Assembly (NCBI GenBank): GCA_964020085.1
Contig: OZ026597.1
Span: 18,810,021-18,874,020, forward strand
DNA from: Micromussa lordhowensis
Lineage: Eukaryota; Cnidaria; Anthozoa; Scleractinia; Lobophylliidae
Reading direction: 5' to 3'
DNA length: 64,000 bases
Below, piece after piece: positions 47,479 to 60,577 of this stretch. The notes under the pieces are model-generated. The model ran no database searches. It was given only the letters and a program-made list of their open reading frames with translations, and was not told the origin of the DNA. The position numbers were made by a program, and so were the translations under genes. Position 1 is the stretch's first letter. The number at the start of each line of letters is the position of its first letter.

Positions 47479-50400
47479 TCACGAGTTCCATAAGGCTTCT
47501 TTGGCATTATTGATGGCCTTATCGGCATCTTCGTTAATCTTCTTACACTGTACCATCACATCTGAAAACACACAAATTACATGACTTTAGGGCCGAGAAC
47601 TTATAGCCAACAACAAAAGTGCAGGAAAAGAGTGAATAGAAATAGAGGAAGATTACCGAGAGATAGCTAAAGGCTTTTTTCGACAACCACGAACGGAAGA
47701 AAGATATTCTCATTGCGCATGCTAAGTGGCGGAACCTATGAATATTTTATCTTCTGGGTGAATGGTTAGGATGTACGATGGTAAAGAAGTGTACTGTTCT
47801 GTGAGAGTGCTTTTCGAAAAATGGCAAAGGGTGTTATTGTCAATCCTTATAATGCCATCCTTATTTCCGTTGAGAACCCTTATCGTAAATCTTGGGCGAA
47901 CCGCAACCATGGAATAAAATTTCGCACAGCACTATCCACTGAGATTATTGACGAGGCAATACGCTTGCACACTGGTCACTGTGCGAAAAGATCATTATTG
48001 CTTACTGGCATGATAATCGGTTAATTAGTGACAATTAACTAATTAATTAATTACTGTAACAATTCAGAATTCATATCATGTTCAATTGTGCATAGTTAAA
48101 AGCTCAGGGTTGGGTTGTTCGAAAGCCGGTTAACGCTAACCCAGGATTAAAAGGTAACCGACGTATCAATTTTTCTTGTATACAAATGTTTTCCACTTCT
48201 TATGTTTTGTGTGGTTTGAGATTATTAAAACTCACAACTGAGGGACAAACAATATAAACAGAAAACCTCGCCGAGAAATTACACAACTCAAATCAAAATT
48301 CTGGCTAATCCTGGGTTAGCTTAATCGGGCTTTGAACAGCCTGGCCCAGAACATGAAATTACAATGGAAAACACTTGAAAAAATATAAGTCAAAATCTGT
48401 TACACTTTTACCTCTTTCTTTTAATAGAAGTTGTCATTGCAACATTTCATATTGTTGCTGATCATAAAAGTACTCTTATGAATTATTCACGTAGACTATA
48501 ACTGATACAATGTAGGAACCATGTACATGTAATGTTCTAATCATTGTCACTTATTGTTAAAGTGGTTTTATAAATTATTATCCATGTACACAAACTCATA
48601 GTCATACAATGCAAGAACTATGTCATATTCTCATTAGCACTGGCCGTTATAAACAGAAACTTATCATGAATTTAAGCAACAGACACTTTTTTGTGGCCTG
48701 AGTGGCATGATGTTAGACACAGTTCTATTCCTTGCTTCGTCTTACACACTGTATGTGCCGTGATTATGTGCTAATCCCCACTGTCAGACAATGAAAGTTT
48801 TCTACAGGTAATAGCGTGCTTAGGCAACTTCTTTCGTCTCTGTCTTTCTGACCATGCAGGGCCAAAATGTGGAGAAAGTTCTTCTTTCGTAAAAGAACAC
48901 TTGGTAAGCAGGCTAGAGGTTTTGGACCGATCAAAGCGTGCATGGTATGGCAGATATTGAAAAACAAACAATAGTCACAACATGCGTTGTTCATGAATGG
49001 ATTTGATTGCACAGTCCAGTAGTCCAAGTACAGTGACATAATCGTTCCAATAAATGGCCGTGTACATGGCATATGCTTAGTGCGGCCTTATGCGCAACAG
49101 AGCGCGAAGAGGATAGGTGAGGTGAGACACAGCATATGCTACCATGGCAACAATTTATTTACTTAGCATTTACAAACTTGAAATAATCAAGTCTTGAGCG
49201 AGCCTGGTTAAGTCAAATTTATGAATCAATTCATAGGTGAAAAGGATGAATTTCTATACATACATTGTACAAAGATAGAGTACTCATTACAAAAAACAGC
49301 TTACCTCTAAATCCTTTCTCTGCTTCCTCTACACTCCTGTCCTGTACTAAAGTGTTAGATGACAGCAGTTTTTCTGTAGGATTACAAGTAACATCTACCA
49401 TGAGTTACAAGGGCAACTTTATCTGGTTCAAAACATAAGAACATGCACTGTACCAGGGCATTGTTTCATGCATGCAAAGAGGGACCCCTTATATCTGATT
49501 AACACAAAAACCAAAGAAAGTTCACTCCAATAGCATGAAACTAATGGCATTAGAAAAGAGGTACATGTATATTATGTTACAGATGAACCTAAACCTGTTG
49601 TAAGCCCATACAATTTTTGTCAAACTAACCCACTTAATATGAAAACCCTATTAACATTGTGGACATTAAGTAGTGAAAAATAACAATGTTCAGTTTAAGT
49701 GGATGGAAGACTGTTTGCCTGAATGCTACAGACCTTAAAATTGACAGATGAAGATGCGACTTCATTCTCAGAATCTCTCTATTCACGGCAGCTCTTAGGA
49801 AGGAGTTTATGGAACAAGAAATCATAGCACTGGTTGAATTATGTTTGAATTTTTACCTGTGTTCCATGGCATTGTCTTGAGAGCAACTCCATGTTCAGAT
49901 TGTAAATCATTATCTGAAAAGATGAGAAAATATATCTTTAAAAAAAGTGAAAAAGTCCTCATGGCTCTAAACAAACCAGTGAATTTTTATTTGGTTATAA
50001 TGCTGAAAATGGTACCTGAATAAAGAGAACAAGATAGCAATAAAATTGTTTTCAGGGAATTTTGAGGCAAATTCATCATCACCATCTGTCCTTGTTACCC
50101 CAGGGGGTTGAAAAACGCCTCCTTAGGCTTATAAGTATACCATATGATTACATGTACCTTTGATATCATAGGTGAGAAATTAAGCTTGCAATTGTGGGCT
50201 TTTGACTTCGTTATTTCATTGAGAAATTCTGCACCGAACGTTTTTACCATTACATGGCAATTTTGTAATTTTGCATATGAAATTATAAATTAATACTGAA
50301 ATTTCATGCCAAAATTAAGGAGGAATTTGTCATTCATTATACAACTGTACTAGTACAGAAGTACCCAGCGTTTAAGGTCATGTACATGCAAAGGGCTATG

Positions 50401-51264
50401 ACGATGCAACTGATGCCTTGTCTAGGTACACGTACATGTACTAGGTGTACTGATCATGTACCAGTAGTATTACCTGTGAGTAGGGCATCAAGTTCATCAC
50501 ACATCTCATACAAGTCTGCACCCTTTCCACTGACTCGTTCACCTAAAAAAATAGCAATAGTGATTAGAATAGAAAACCTCCACCTTGTTCTTGGGTTTCC
50601 AGACAAAGGATTTCTTTTGTAAATAAGTGCTCACCCAGACATGTAATTGAAATTCCTTTACAGTATATAATTTTGTAGTTAAGACTGTAACACAAGTACA
50701 CAGTTCACTTACAACTCACCATCAAGAGTCTTGAGTTTAGGTAAAAGGTTACAAACAGCTTTCTTGTAATTTTCTTCAGATACACAAACTGTTGAAACAA
50801 AACATTAACACAGCTTAAAACGAAATTGACATTAGTAGTCTTTCATATGTGCTGTAAAAATAATTAATGCACATCATGATCTGACAGTTCAGTTTGTACT
50901 TACAAATGTACATGTACAACTTAATAATTTATGCAAAAACTACAAAATTTACAGTCCTGAACAGTCACATGTATGTTCTTTGCAATATTGAAAATGACTA
51001 CAGGTATATGTTATTTACATTTTGGTTAAGCAGTATATTTATATGTTTTTCCTTTTTTGTTTGTACAGTGTACATCTTTTGTTAAACTCCTCAAATTTCA
51101 CATTTCTACAGTCTGATAGATGAAAATAGGACAATCACATGACTTTTTAAAGTGCCACTATGATCAAATTTTTTCCTCTTGATTTTTTAGTTGGATCACA
51201 AAAAATTCTATAAAAGAATGAAAACGCCGTTTACCATTTGCAAATATCTGCATTAGTTCCGGAG

Positions 51265-51305
<41 letters not shown>

Positions 51306-51839
51306 TACTAATGACGTCATTTACTCAACCCAATTTTAGATCATGTATATAAATAGAGCTATCTTGGTCAATTTGCACTGCAGACCATTGGAACTTGGCA
51401 GGCTAATAGTTCTACAGAAAATACACCTATGGCTATAAAAATTTTGTTCCCATGGCAACTCACTCCTTTCCAGTCCCCACCCACTTGATTTCAATATGTA
51501 AGTGATTTTCAACCTAAAAAACGTTAAACAAGGCCACAAACCCAAGCTAACATATCTATATGCTTGTTGGGTCATGTATATGAGGCACCATTTGCAAATA
51601 TGAAAATGGGTGTCAAAGATGGCCAGAAATTCCTTTAATATTGGGGAGGTGTGGAACCCAGTATGTTGTCATGGTAACAAAACTGTTAAGCTCACATTGT
51701 GGAGCACATTAAGTAGAATCTTACTGCAAAGAATCAAACATTTCTGATACAAATTGGCTGAGATATCCTTTTTCATCATATTTGATCAAAATTTGGTTGA
51801 GTGTATGACGTCATCACTTGGCTAATTTACATATTTTAA

Positions 51840-51891
<52 letters not shown>

Positions 51892-54468
51892 ATTTTCTTC
51901 TCATGCAGGCTACTTGTTTATGCTTTAAAATGGCTTTGATAGAAAAGATGCGATTTTCATCATAGTGGCACTTTAAGGGCATACAGTATAGCTTATTTGT
52001 GACCCAGCTAGCATCATTAATTTTGCACCCAAGCAGAGCAAGGGTGCAAATGATGCTATAAGGGACAAAAACTGTATGGCCAACAAAAGTCATTCGATTA
52101 TCATTATTATCAATACACAAGGCCAAATCGGACAAATTATTTTAATAAGAAAAAAATATTTAACAGAGATGTAGCATGAAACTATGGTATAGAGAGTTGT
52201 TGTTACAATACGATTAGCTAAACAACAGCCTTTTTGTTTACAATAAAAGTGAAATATCATTTTAAAAAGACTGGTAACAATGATAAGCAAAAGTACATTG
52301 TAAACTGCCTTCAGTTGTAAGCTCCCGTCATCCCTCTCTGCTGCAGCGAGCGAAATGAAAACACAACGAAAACCAAATACCTGAAATCTCAACTAACTTC
52401 TCTGACAAACGACATCCGTATTCTGCCCTCCCATGAAGTACATGTATCAATGCAATTTTTGCATGTCTCCTAACTGACTCCTGACTTGTGTTTTGGTTTG
52501 GCATTGTTTTCTTTTGTAAATAGCTTGGCCTTCGCTTCAAGCATTTTGTTGGAAGACAAATTCGCTGTCTGGCAAAATCTTTTCATTTCGACTGAGTGGA
52601 GCACAGGTTAGATGGTGATGAATGGTCACTCTAATTACAGTCAATGCACTTGGGAGTTAATGCTGGACCTTTCTCTGTTTTCACTTCAGTGAAGAACTTT
52701 TGCAGAATTTCACTCATGTCCATTGGACTTACTGTTTTGAGATCCACTGTAATTTTTCTTTTCTCACACCATTTCTCAAACTTTTTACTCTCCACTCAGT
52801 TGCCCTCTTGGTATTTTTTGCTTGAGCTTTTTGCTCAATTTCATCCAGTTGTCTGAATTTTGACTAGAAAAAAGCTGCAAATTTGGGACTTCTTCCATTT
52901 GAAAATAAAATCCCCAAACATCAAATGTTCACCACAGAAAGTACAAAGTGAGCAACTGCAAACCCATCCACAAAAATGTGAGCCAATTCTGACATTGAAA
53001 TGGTATCCTCAGGATCTCAATGGCCAAGCAAAGTTGTTTTACATCTCTGCAGCCAATCAGAATCAGGGAGGCAAATGCATTTTCAGCTAGTGCATTCATG
53101 TCTGGCCCTGAGGGCAGTTGGTCATTTGGCCGCGTGTATTCATAATAATGTAAACATACAGTACAAGTGGCCAGGTCTGCACAGAGGTGACAAGCATCAA
53201 ATAAACTGACAATCTCTTACCAGGATTGGAAAAACCCTGTATGGAGTCATGAAGTCTCAACACTTTCAAGTTCTCTAGTTTTGTTAAACATGACAGGCTG
53301 TCGATACTGCAAAATGTAAATGAAAATTATGGATTTATAAAAGAACCTGATTTAAAATAAAAATTCTGGTACATGTATTTAACCCTTTCAGTCCCAGGTC
53401 TTACTGACAGCCATCAGTTCTTTAAATGTCAGTTCTGACGTATATCAAGACAATACATTTACCGGTAGTTAATAATTTTCTTTACTCTCATCAACTGTTT
53501 GCCTAAAAATATATTGGTATTGCAATGAGAAATTAAAACTTGATCACTCCATGGAATTAAATGGTACCTTCAAACCTCTACCAACCACTACCTCTCCTTA
53601 GCAGCCAGGAGTTTTCATCCAAACCCTGTATGTTTATTCATACTTCTTATTCCGTCAAATTCAGTCAAATTCTTTCTCAGCATAGCCAAATTAGATAGGC
53701 TTATCCCTATTTATTCAGAATTGATACTAACTTTGTTATGATATTTAATATTTCACTGTCAATTGTATTTTTACTATACAACCTGACTGTTCTTTGAATA
53801 TAGTATAACAGAATACAAACATTTGTAAAAGAGTTTCTATCCACACAACAACCATTACAATTCACAGATTCTCAACATCTTCATGTCTGCTTGCAATGCA
53901 TAATTTATGCATACTGCAATGCACATAAGCAAGTAACTATCACAGGAACAATAATTATACAGATGTTGCTAATTAAATACAGACAAGGATATAAAAATTA
54001 TTTCTAAGAGCAATAAAACATATTAACTGTTTTTCCTATCTCTTACCTTCTTATAATGTTGCCTGACACATTCAAGGAGGATAGATTAGAAAGGTCTTCA
54101 ACTCCATCTAAAAATAATTAACTTTTAGTTTCACATTGAAAAACTTCAGTGTAAAAAAATTTCCCTGCATGTTTATTTGAAAAACATCCAATATACATGT
54201 AGGTTGCCTACACAGGACACAAAGAAAACCATGGCATGACATGGCACATGCTACTGTATCAGCCAATCAGAATACTATAAAGATTACTGCATGTGACTGT
54301 AGAACATGTACATGCAGAGTACATATCATATAATATATAGATCTATACATGCAAACCATGTGCAATAACACCAACTTATCACTTGTGTGTCCCTTTAAGA
54401 CTAGCACTTACCAAGTGAAGACAACTTGTTACACGAAACATTCAAGGTTTCAAGCAGCTTCAGCTCAC
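47479..54468 (-). CDS. Leucine-rich-repeat protein with LRRcap, 3' eight exons
   Basis: Eight short exons chain with matching phases on the minus strand: 54412-54468, 54047-54107, 53221-53306, 50720-50788, 50474-50542, 49857-49913, 49305-49373, 47479-47561 (stop). The product reads LLETLNVSCNKLSSLD, LSSLNVSGNIIRSID, LENLKVLRLHD (three LRRs), then FSNPVCVSEENYKKAV and LLPKLKTLDG, the LRRcap signature. A charged tail of about 100 residues follows (VEEAEKGFRD, CKKINEDADKAINNAKEAL), likely helical. The LRRcap type is typical of small intracellular LRR proteins, several of them ciliary; this one was not assigned. The 5' exons were not found and may lie beyond the retrotransposon. Confidence 0.75.
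48105..48349. mobile_element. MITE with about 42-bp terminal inverted repeats
   Basis: Left end cagggttgggttgttcgaa to ctaacccaggatta and right end taatcctgggttagc to gaacagcctggccc are inverted repeats. It lies in the last intron of the LRR gene. Confidence 0.7.
51151..51972. mobile_element. Non-autonomous TTAA element in an LRR-gene intron
   Basis: TTAA at 51147-51150 and 51973-51976 flank agtgccactatgat and atcatagtggcact. 822 bp, no recognised coding part. The termini differ from those of the elements at 11696 and 62264, so this is another family. Confidence 0.75.
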
Positions 54469-55790
54469 CTGAAATCAACATTGGAGCACAAATTTACCAA
54501 AAGGCTTTAAATCAAATAGCAGCTACATGTAAATCAGCCATGACTTCATCATCCCTATCAGTAATGCCTGGGGCAAATTTCGAATCTTAGTCGAACTTTA
54601 TTTGTCAAACCTATTAAGTTTGAATAGGAGCATGAATGGTGTGATGTTTGGCACAATTAAGTTTGACTCAAATGAATTGGTTTGACTTGCCAAGTTGGAA
54701 AATGCAACTGTGGTTTGGCGTTTCAGCAAACACCGTTCTAAATACGTGCTGAACTCAATTCATAAATCACGCAAATTACAAAATAATTGATTCAAATGTG
54801 ATGGACTGGACAAACACACAAAAATACATACTCCCCCATCTGCCAAATGCTATTTCCCCAATGACGAACATGCACCGTACAAAGACAATTTTGCAACCTG
54901 GAATGGCGAGCTATCAAACGTCATTGCTGAAATCAAGACCGCTGCTCAAGACTTCTGCTCAAGACCCATGCTCCTTTGTTGTTCGCTAACAAAAGCATGG
55001 TCAAGCATGCCACTTGGAGCAATAGCTGTCGTCTCTGATAAGCTGTTCTCAGAGCTGTATGTTCATGTAATGCAGATCTTCTCTTCCTATTTTTCACAAT
55101 TGCCAAAGTAAGGCCCGACGAGCACTGTATTTTGGCATTTTGCAGTCAAGTCCTAGCAGTAATTAGCCCTGCATTGAGTGAATAGCATGGGGACAAAATT
55201 GCCTATTCCAGTTTTTTAATAAAATGCAACTTGTGAAGTAGGATCAACGCAGATTCAACATTTTGTTAACGCGCTGGAATAAAATTGACTCTTTGTCGCA
55301 CCTACATGTATTTTTAATTTATACTACACAGCTTGTATTCAACATTTGCCCTATACCTAAGAATGTACATGCAAATAGTTGTTCTCAACATTTCTTGAAG
55401 AGAACAATTCATTTCCAGTATCGCAAATTCTGCACTCTGGCCTAACTTCTCATATCCAGCTACAGTATGTTCTACAGTACAGCTGTACATAAATTCCAGT
55501 TTTTTCAATGGTACAATGTACATGTGAAACATGGTAATCTCAGTGCTTGATGTACCCATATTATGATCAACAACCTCTATCCATTGATGCGTACCACTTA
55601 AATACTAAAATGAGGAAAGAAACCGCTTCTCAACAATATCATATTACATGTAGTAGCAACTTCACTGAGAACACTTGAACAAGTGTTTTCCATGCTTGTA
55701 CAGAATTGACAGTGTCTGCAGAACTTTAAAAAGTTCTCTGATTATACACTACTGCAGTTTCCAAACAAGTACTGTAATATGATTGAACCT
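54469..55790. other. Upstream of the last visible LRR-gene exon
   Basis: No further LRR exon was identified. Short frames have no motif. TACATGTA-type words are frequent here and throughout 47.5-56 kb. Confidence 0.4.
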
Positions 55791-55807
55791 GTGGGGACCC
55801 CCCTACA

Positions 55808-56203
55808 GCGTGGGGTTCCCTGGCATTTTATGGGCCGCCCCGCAGATGAGCGGCCACGGGAATTGACATGGAGAACGTGCTGAAAGTTGAGCCACTCATG
55901 AGTTCAAGCAGTTTGCTGAAGAGAGGGGTTTTCGTCACACTACAAGCTCTCCAGAGCACCCCCAGTCAAATGGAGCAACAGAAAGGGCTGTGCAGACCGC
56001 CAAACGCATTTTCAAGAAGGCTGCAGCAGACAAAAAAGACCCTTTTGAAGGCCTGCTGAAGTATCGCAATACACCTTTTGAAGATATTGGTGTGTCGCCT
56101 GTACAGTTGCGGATGAGTCGGCGTGGGGTTCCCTGGCATTTTATGGGCCGCCCCACAGATGAGCGGCCGCAGGAATTGACATGGAGAACGTGCTGAAAGT
56201 TGA
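55808..56203 (+). pseudogene. Retrotransposon integrase fragment between 83-bp direct repeats
   Basis: 55891-56120 encodes an integrase C-terminal part (HEFKQFAEERGF, SPEHPQSNGATERAVQ, FKKAA, YRNTPFEDIGVSPVQL), which contains the glutamate-helix region of the catalytic core. It is flanked by two copies of an 83-bp sequence (55808-55890 and 56121-56203, starting gcgtggggttccctggcatt). The copies appear to belong to the element's 3' region/LTR; the piece is rearranged, with no complete pol here. Confidence 0.65.
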
Positions 56204-56281
56204 ACACTTTGATCGTTGAGTTTGATTAGTTAATTCATTATTGAGTAGCCTTAGATCCAGCTTACAACATGGTGTCAGAAG
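56121..56281 (+). repeat. LTR remnant and primer-binding site
   Basis: Sequence ending cttacaaca at 56269 is followed by tggtgtcagaag (56270-56281), a PBS-like motif of Ty3/gypsy elements, 60 bp before the gag start. The LTR start is not certain. Confidence 0.5.
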
Positions 56282-56788
56282 AAATAAGGCAAAGTACGGG
56301 CTGAGAACTGTACAAACCTTGGCTAAGTGACAAACCGCGATGGCTGAGCGAGATACGAGAACTCCTGGTCCTTTGGTGCTCGACGCTAATGCAGCGGACA
56401 ACTGGAGGAAGTTTTTCATGCAGTTTGAAATTATTTGATCTAGTTGCGAAAGGCAAGGATGAAAAACCGGATAAGTTGAAAGTAAACATGTTACTTAATT
56501 GTGCTGGACCTGAAGCAATTGAGGAATACAGTCATTTTGTTTACAATAGAGTTCTAAAGTGTGACGTCATGTTGCCATGGCGCTAAAAAAGTCAGTTCTA
56601 AACAACTCGGATAATCTCTTGCGCGTGGGTCACATAGTGCTTGTCTCTGCTTTGTCTTGAGGTCAAAACGCTTATTAACCTTGTGTTATATTACAAAAGA
56701 GGTCAAGAAGAAGAACAGAGGGTCAAAAAGTCAAATACTTTGGAAATTATCGCTTTTTGTCCGAAGAAATTTATCGCAACGAACACAA

Positions 56789-58581
56789 TGGTTTACTGCT
56801 TTGCTCCGACGTGTAGTCATTCATCAGAAAGCCACACTTGCAAGTTCTTTGCATTTCCAAGCGATAAAAGGAAAAAGGCGAATACAAGCGATGGATCCGT
56901 TTGATAAGGTTTGTAAGCGGCACTTATAATTATTGCTTTGCTCAAAAGAACATCTTACAATTTGGCAATTTTTTGTGTGTGACAATCGCATGCAGTGTCA
57001 AGTTTGTGGGTACTGAGTACGTTTTTTTTGTATCTGCTTTTCCTTGCATTTTAAACGTTGAAAAACCTCGAAAACCTCGAAAACCTTTTGTGCTGAAAGA
57101 ATCACATAATATGTGTTTGTCTGAACGCCCGTTTGCTTTCAAAACGTATAATTTCTCGGTGCTCAATTATCATTTACATGTATTTCAATGTTGTTTGTGT
57201 TATGAAATGGCTTACTGATTTAGAAGAGCTTTTGGACTTCAGGACTTAGCTGAAAGTTTGAAACGAATTTTGAGCAATTTAATTCTTTCCAAGTGTTTAG
57301 GATTAAGTTCTGTTATCTGTTTCTTTGAAATAGGAGGAAAGACAGAGAACCAAGTAAGCATTCCAGAGTGTGCAGTTGTCATTTTGTGGATGGAAATAAA
57401 TTAAATGGGCCCACAATTTACGAAAGAAACCGAGATAAGATATTTCCCTGTGAAGGAGGACCACCAAAGAAAAAGAAAAAAGTAACAGCCAAACAGAAGA
57501 CTGTGCAAGAAATGGTGGCTGAGGCAATCACAGCATCTGTGCAGCAGTCCACTAATGATGACACCAAACAGGAAAGTTGCAACAAGACAACAAATGAGAT
57601 AATACTGGAGGCAGAATTAAATCAAGCCAGGGAGGAACTTCAGGACATGCAAGAAAAAGAAAGCTACACACAAAAACACTACACAGTTTCAGGATTGAGT
57701 GCAGAGGTTCTTAGAATGGAAACTGGGCCTCCAACAAAAGAAGTTTTTAACATTGTAGTACTTCATGCTTTAAGATTCAAAGATTTTATTGTTTATTATT
57801 CTGGTTGGAAAGTAGAGTCCATTAATTTTGAGGACCAGAATTTCGTTACTTTAATGAAACTAAGACAAAATTATACCAACCTGCACCTTGCGCAGCTTTT
57901 TAGTTGCATTTTTGCAACAATAGCTAATATTGTCACCACTTTCATTCATGTTTTGCATTCCATATTATTTCATGACATCATGACAACCATTCCATCCAGG
58001 CAAAGAATGTACTATGTGCACCATCTTCTTTTTCAGAGTTTACTTCTTGTAGAATTGTCATTGATTGTACCGATGTGGAGATTGCAGCCCCGGGGTTAAT
58101 GAGTCTGCAAAATGCCACTTATTCTAGCTACAGGGGTATGAACTCATTTAAAGTAATTGTCGGGGTTGCACCAAATGCAGTAATAACTTTTGTTAGCAGA
58201 TTGTACCCTGGGTCCATTTCTGATAAAGCCATAGTAGAACAGTCAGGTCTGTTGAACCATCTTGTTCCAGGGGATATGGTTTTGGCCGACAAAGGCTTTC
58301 TTATCCAAAACATTTTGCCCAATGATGTTTCTCTTCATATTCCACCTTTTGTGAATAATGGTGTTTTCACTGAAAGTGAAGCAAAGAAAACAAAATCCAT
58401 TGCCAGAGCAAGGATCCATGTAGAAAGAGCAAATGCAAGGTTAAAGGATTTCAAAATTTTAGCTTTTATCCCATATTCTTTAAGATGTTATGCTGATGTT
58501 GTTTTTCAGTTATGTGCTGCACTGGTAAATTTACAATTTCCACTTATCAAAGAGGGGTACGAGGGGACAGAGTTTGAGTAA
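56789..58581 (+). pseudogene. ISL2EU transposase: THAP zinc finger plus DDE domain, frameshifted
   Basis: Exon 1 (56789-56909) starts MVYCFAPTCSH, a THAP C2CH start, with a frameshift near 56880. An intron 56910-57331 ends at gaaatag. Exon 2 completes the THAP motif ([12 protein letters not shown]) and adds a basic run PPKKKKK and a coiled segment. From about 58050 the DDE_Tnp_4 domain is in another frame: CTDVEI, ADKGF and RIHVERANARLKDF supply D, D and E. A frameshift near 58050 separates the halves. Family role: cut-and-paste transposition. Confidence 0.8.
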
Positions 58582-58999
58582 TCTGAGTATTAAAAGGATG
58601 TTGGTCTGTTATCGGTAAACAAATATAATGGTCATCACATGATAAAACTGAGTCGATCTAACTTTTTTCAATTATGTAAATATATAAACACAGACATAAA
58701 CAAGGTTAGATTATGCCAATATATTTTGAAAGACATTTAATAGTAAACCTTATTTTATTATTTTTGTTTTGTAAAGTACAAAATAATAAAGATTAAAACA
58801 ACTTGCACTCCTTGTTACTCAAATTTACAATGTTATGTCTATCTCTTTAAAATTTGACCCAATAGTCCAATACATTTACTAAATCTTTGCTGGGACAATG
58901 GTGACACTGACTATGCTGGAGAAACGTTACAGCCTGAGAGAATTCAACCTATACTCTCAGGTAAAAAGCCTTACATGCATGTCTGTTAAGGAATTAAAA

Positions 59000-60577
59000 T
59001 TACAATGCACCTTCCACTATCTTGGGAAAAATGTGTTTAAAATAAAATTCTTTCAAGACTGGAATATTTGCATCCCAGGTTTCATCTTGCTCTATTTTGA
59101 CAACAGCCACATCCTTAGAAGTCCAAACGACAAAGTAACAAAACTTTCGTTGTGTAAAAAACATTTCACCTTGTACCTGGTCCCAATAGACATGGTCCTT
59201 CTTTAAGACATATCCATTGCCATCCTGTGCTTTTTTTTAAGCAAAATGTTGGTGAAGTAGCGATGGCTTCTTCAATTGTTAGGTTCCTTTCAGTGTAGGG
59301 ACACTTAGCTTCTAGGACGGTTTCATCATCTACAATGCCATCTGGAGAGGCCCCAAGGATTCCAGAGGCATCCAACCAAATGCCAGTTTCCTGGACGGTT
59401 TTCCCTGTCAACACAGTGAATGATTTGAGTGCTTCCTGTTCATTGTTCACACCCCATTGCACAGCCTTAACTCCAGATAAATCATATTCTCCAAGAAGGC
59501 GCTTCAAGAGAGATGGAGTCACCCGTTTGGCCTTCAAAACGCAACCAAAGTTGCTTGCTGTTAATCTGCCCCTTCTGGCTAAATGCCAAGTTGGGTTGTT
59601 TCTCTGTCCAACTGTAATGTCAGTTATCTTTAAAATGTATTCATCAGGAATCTTTGCCCGTCTTACTATGCAATCAATTTGTTGCTGTGATCCTTGTATT
59701 TTAAGAAATTCTTCCAAGTAAATGATATCCTCTACTGTTGGTATAGGAAGGTTACTGACAGTTGCTGGTTCAGGGCTCATAAGCCAACAAAGGCCAGCAA
59801 ACCTGCCATACTCCTGTAGGTCCCTGTAAAGGGCGGACCGATCAGATTGAGTAGGGTTTCTTGATAAGCAGCAATACTGTTTTGTTGGAGGAAACATTTC
59901 CTCAACGGCTTGCCAAGAGAGCGGTGTATTTGCTTTGCGTTTCTTCCAGTTGCATTCAACATCTGTCCGGCTGACGTTGAAGATGCCGTGAACGAAAAGT
60001 GCAGCCGCGTGGCTGCACTTAAACTTCCCCCTTGGACACTTGCACTCACTTGATCTTATGACATTCTCACTATCTAGTAAGTAAACCTAATAAATCAGAC
60101 AAAAAGACGCGTGAGGACATGAAAAGCAACTTATAAAGACTTCTAAATATAAAGTTTCCAAATGAACGAACAGTTCCATGCATCGAACGAACTATAAACA
60201 CATCGATGTACATCGAACGACCTTAAGAACAACGCGGATCAACGGTAAAGTTTGCGCGTCTAGATAGTCCACAATTACATTATTATGGAAAAGAACTGCT
60301 ATTAATTTAGAAATCTCACTGAGAAGAAGCATTTCAAAGCAACAAATAAGCTTAAATGACAAGCCGCATCTGCAGTGAGTATTCTGAAACCATTTCTACT
60401 CACCGTGACTTTGTAGACTTTGTTTCGCATGCTTGCGTGCACTTCTCCTCGTAAAATACCCTGACTATAAGTAAATGACTCCACATGGCCTGATTTGTAA
60501 TGGTTTTCACCCTTCTTAATTGACTTCTGCTCTTCCCCGAAGAAAGAAATGAGTGACGCGATCGAGAGGGTCGACAT
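59000..60577 (-). pseudogene. ISL2EU second protein: SWIM zinc finger and YqaJ nuclease, frameshifted
   Basis: Exon 1 60404-60577 (58 codons), exon 2 60086 down to 59000, phase 0. A SWIM-type C-x-C..C-x-H finger (CKCPRGKFKCSH) precedes a YqaJ/lambda-exonuclease-like domain: RRGRLTASNFG, WGVNNEQEAL, GASPDGIVDDETVLEAKCPY (catalytic D and E-x-K) and WDQVQGEMFF. A single-base shift in a poly-A run near 59232-59240 puts the last part in another frame. The role in transposition is not settled in the family. Confidence 0.8.

Noticed and set aside
47821..48024. 67-codon plus-strand frame
   Set aside because: No recognised domain, no splice context; it lies in an intron of the LRR gene.
59000..60577. 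YqaJ and SWIM domains as evidence of a phage or bacterial insert
   Set aside because: The gene has an intron, lies between transposon termini and is the known partner gene of ISL2EU.
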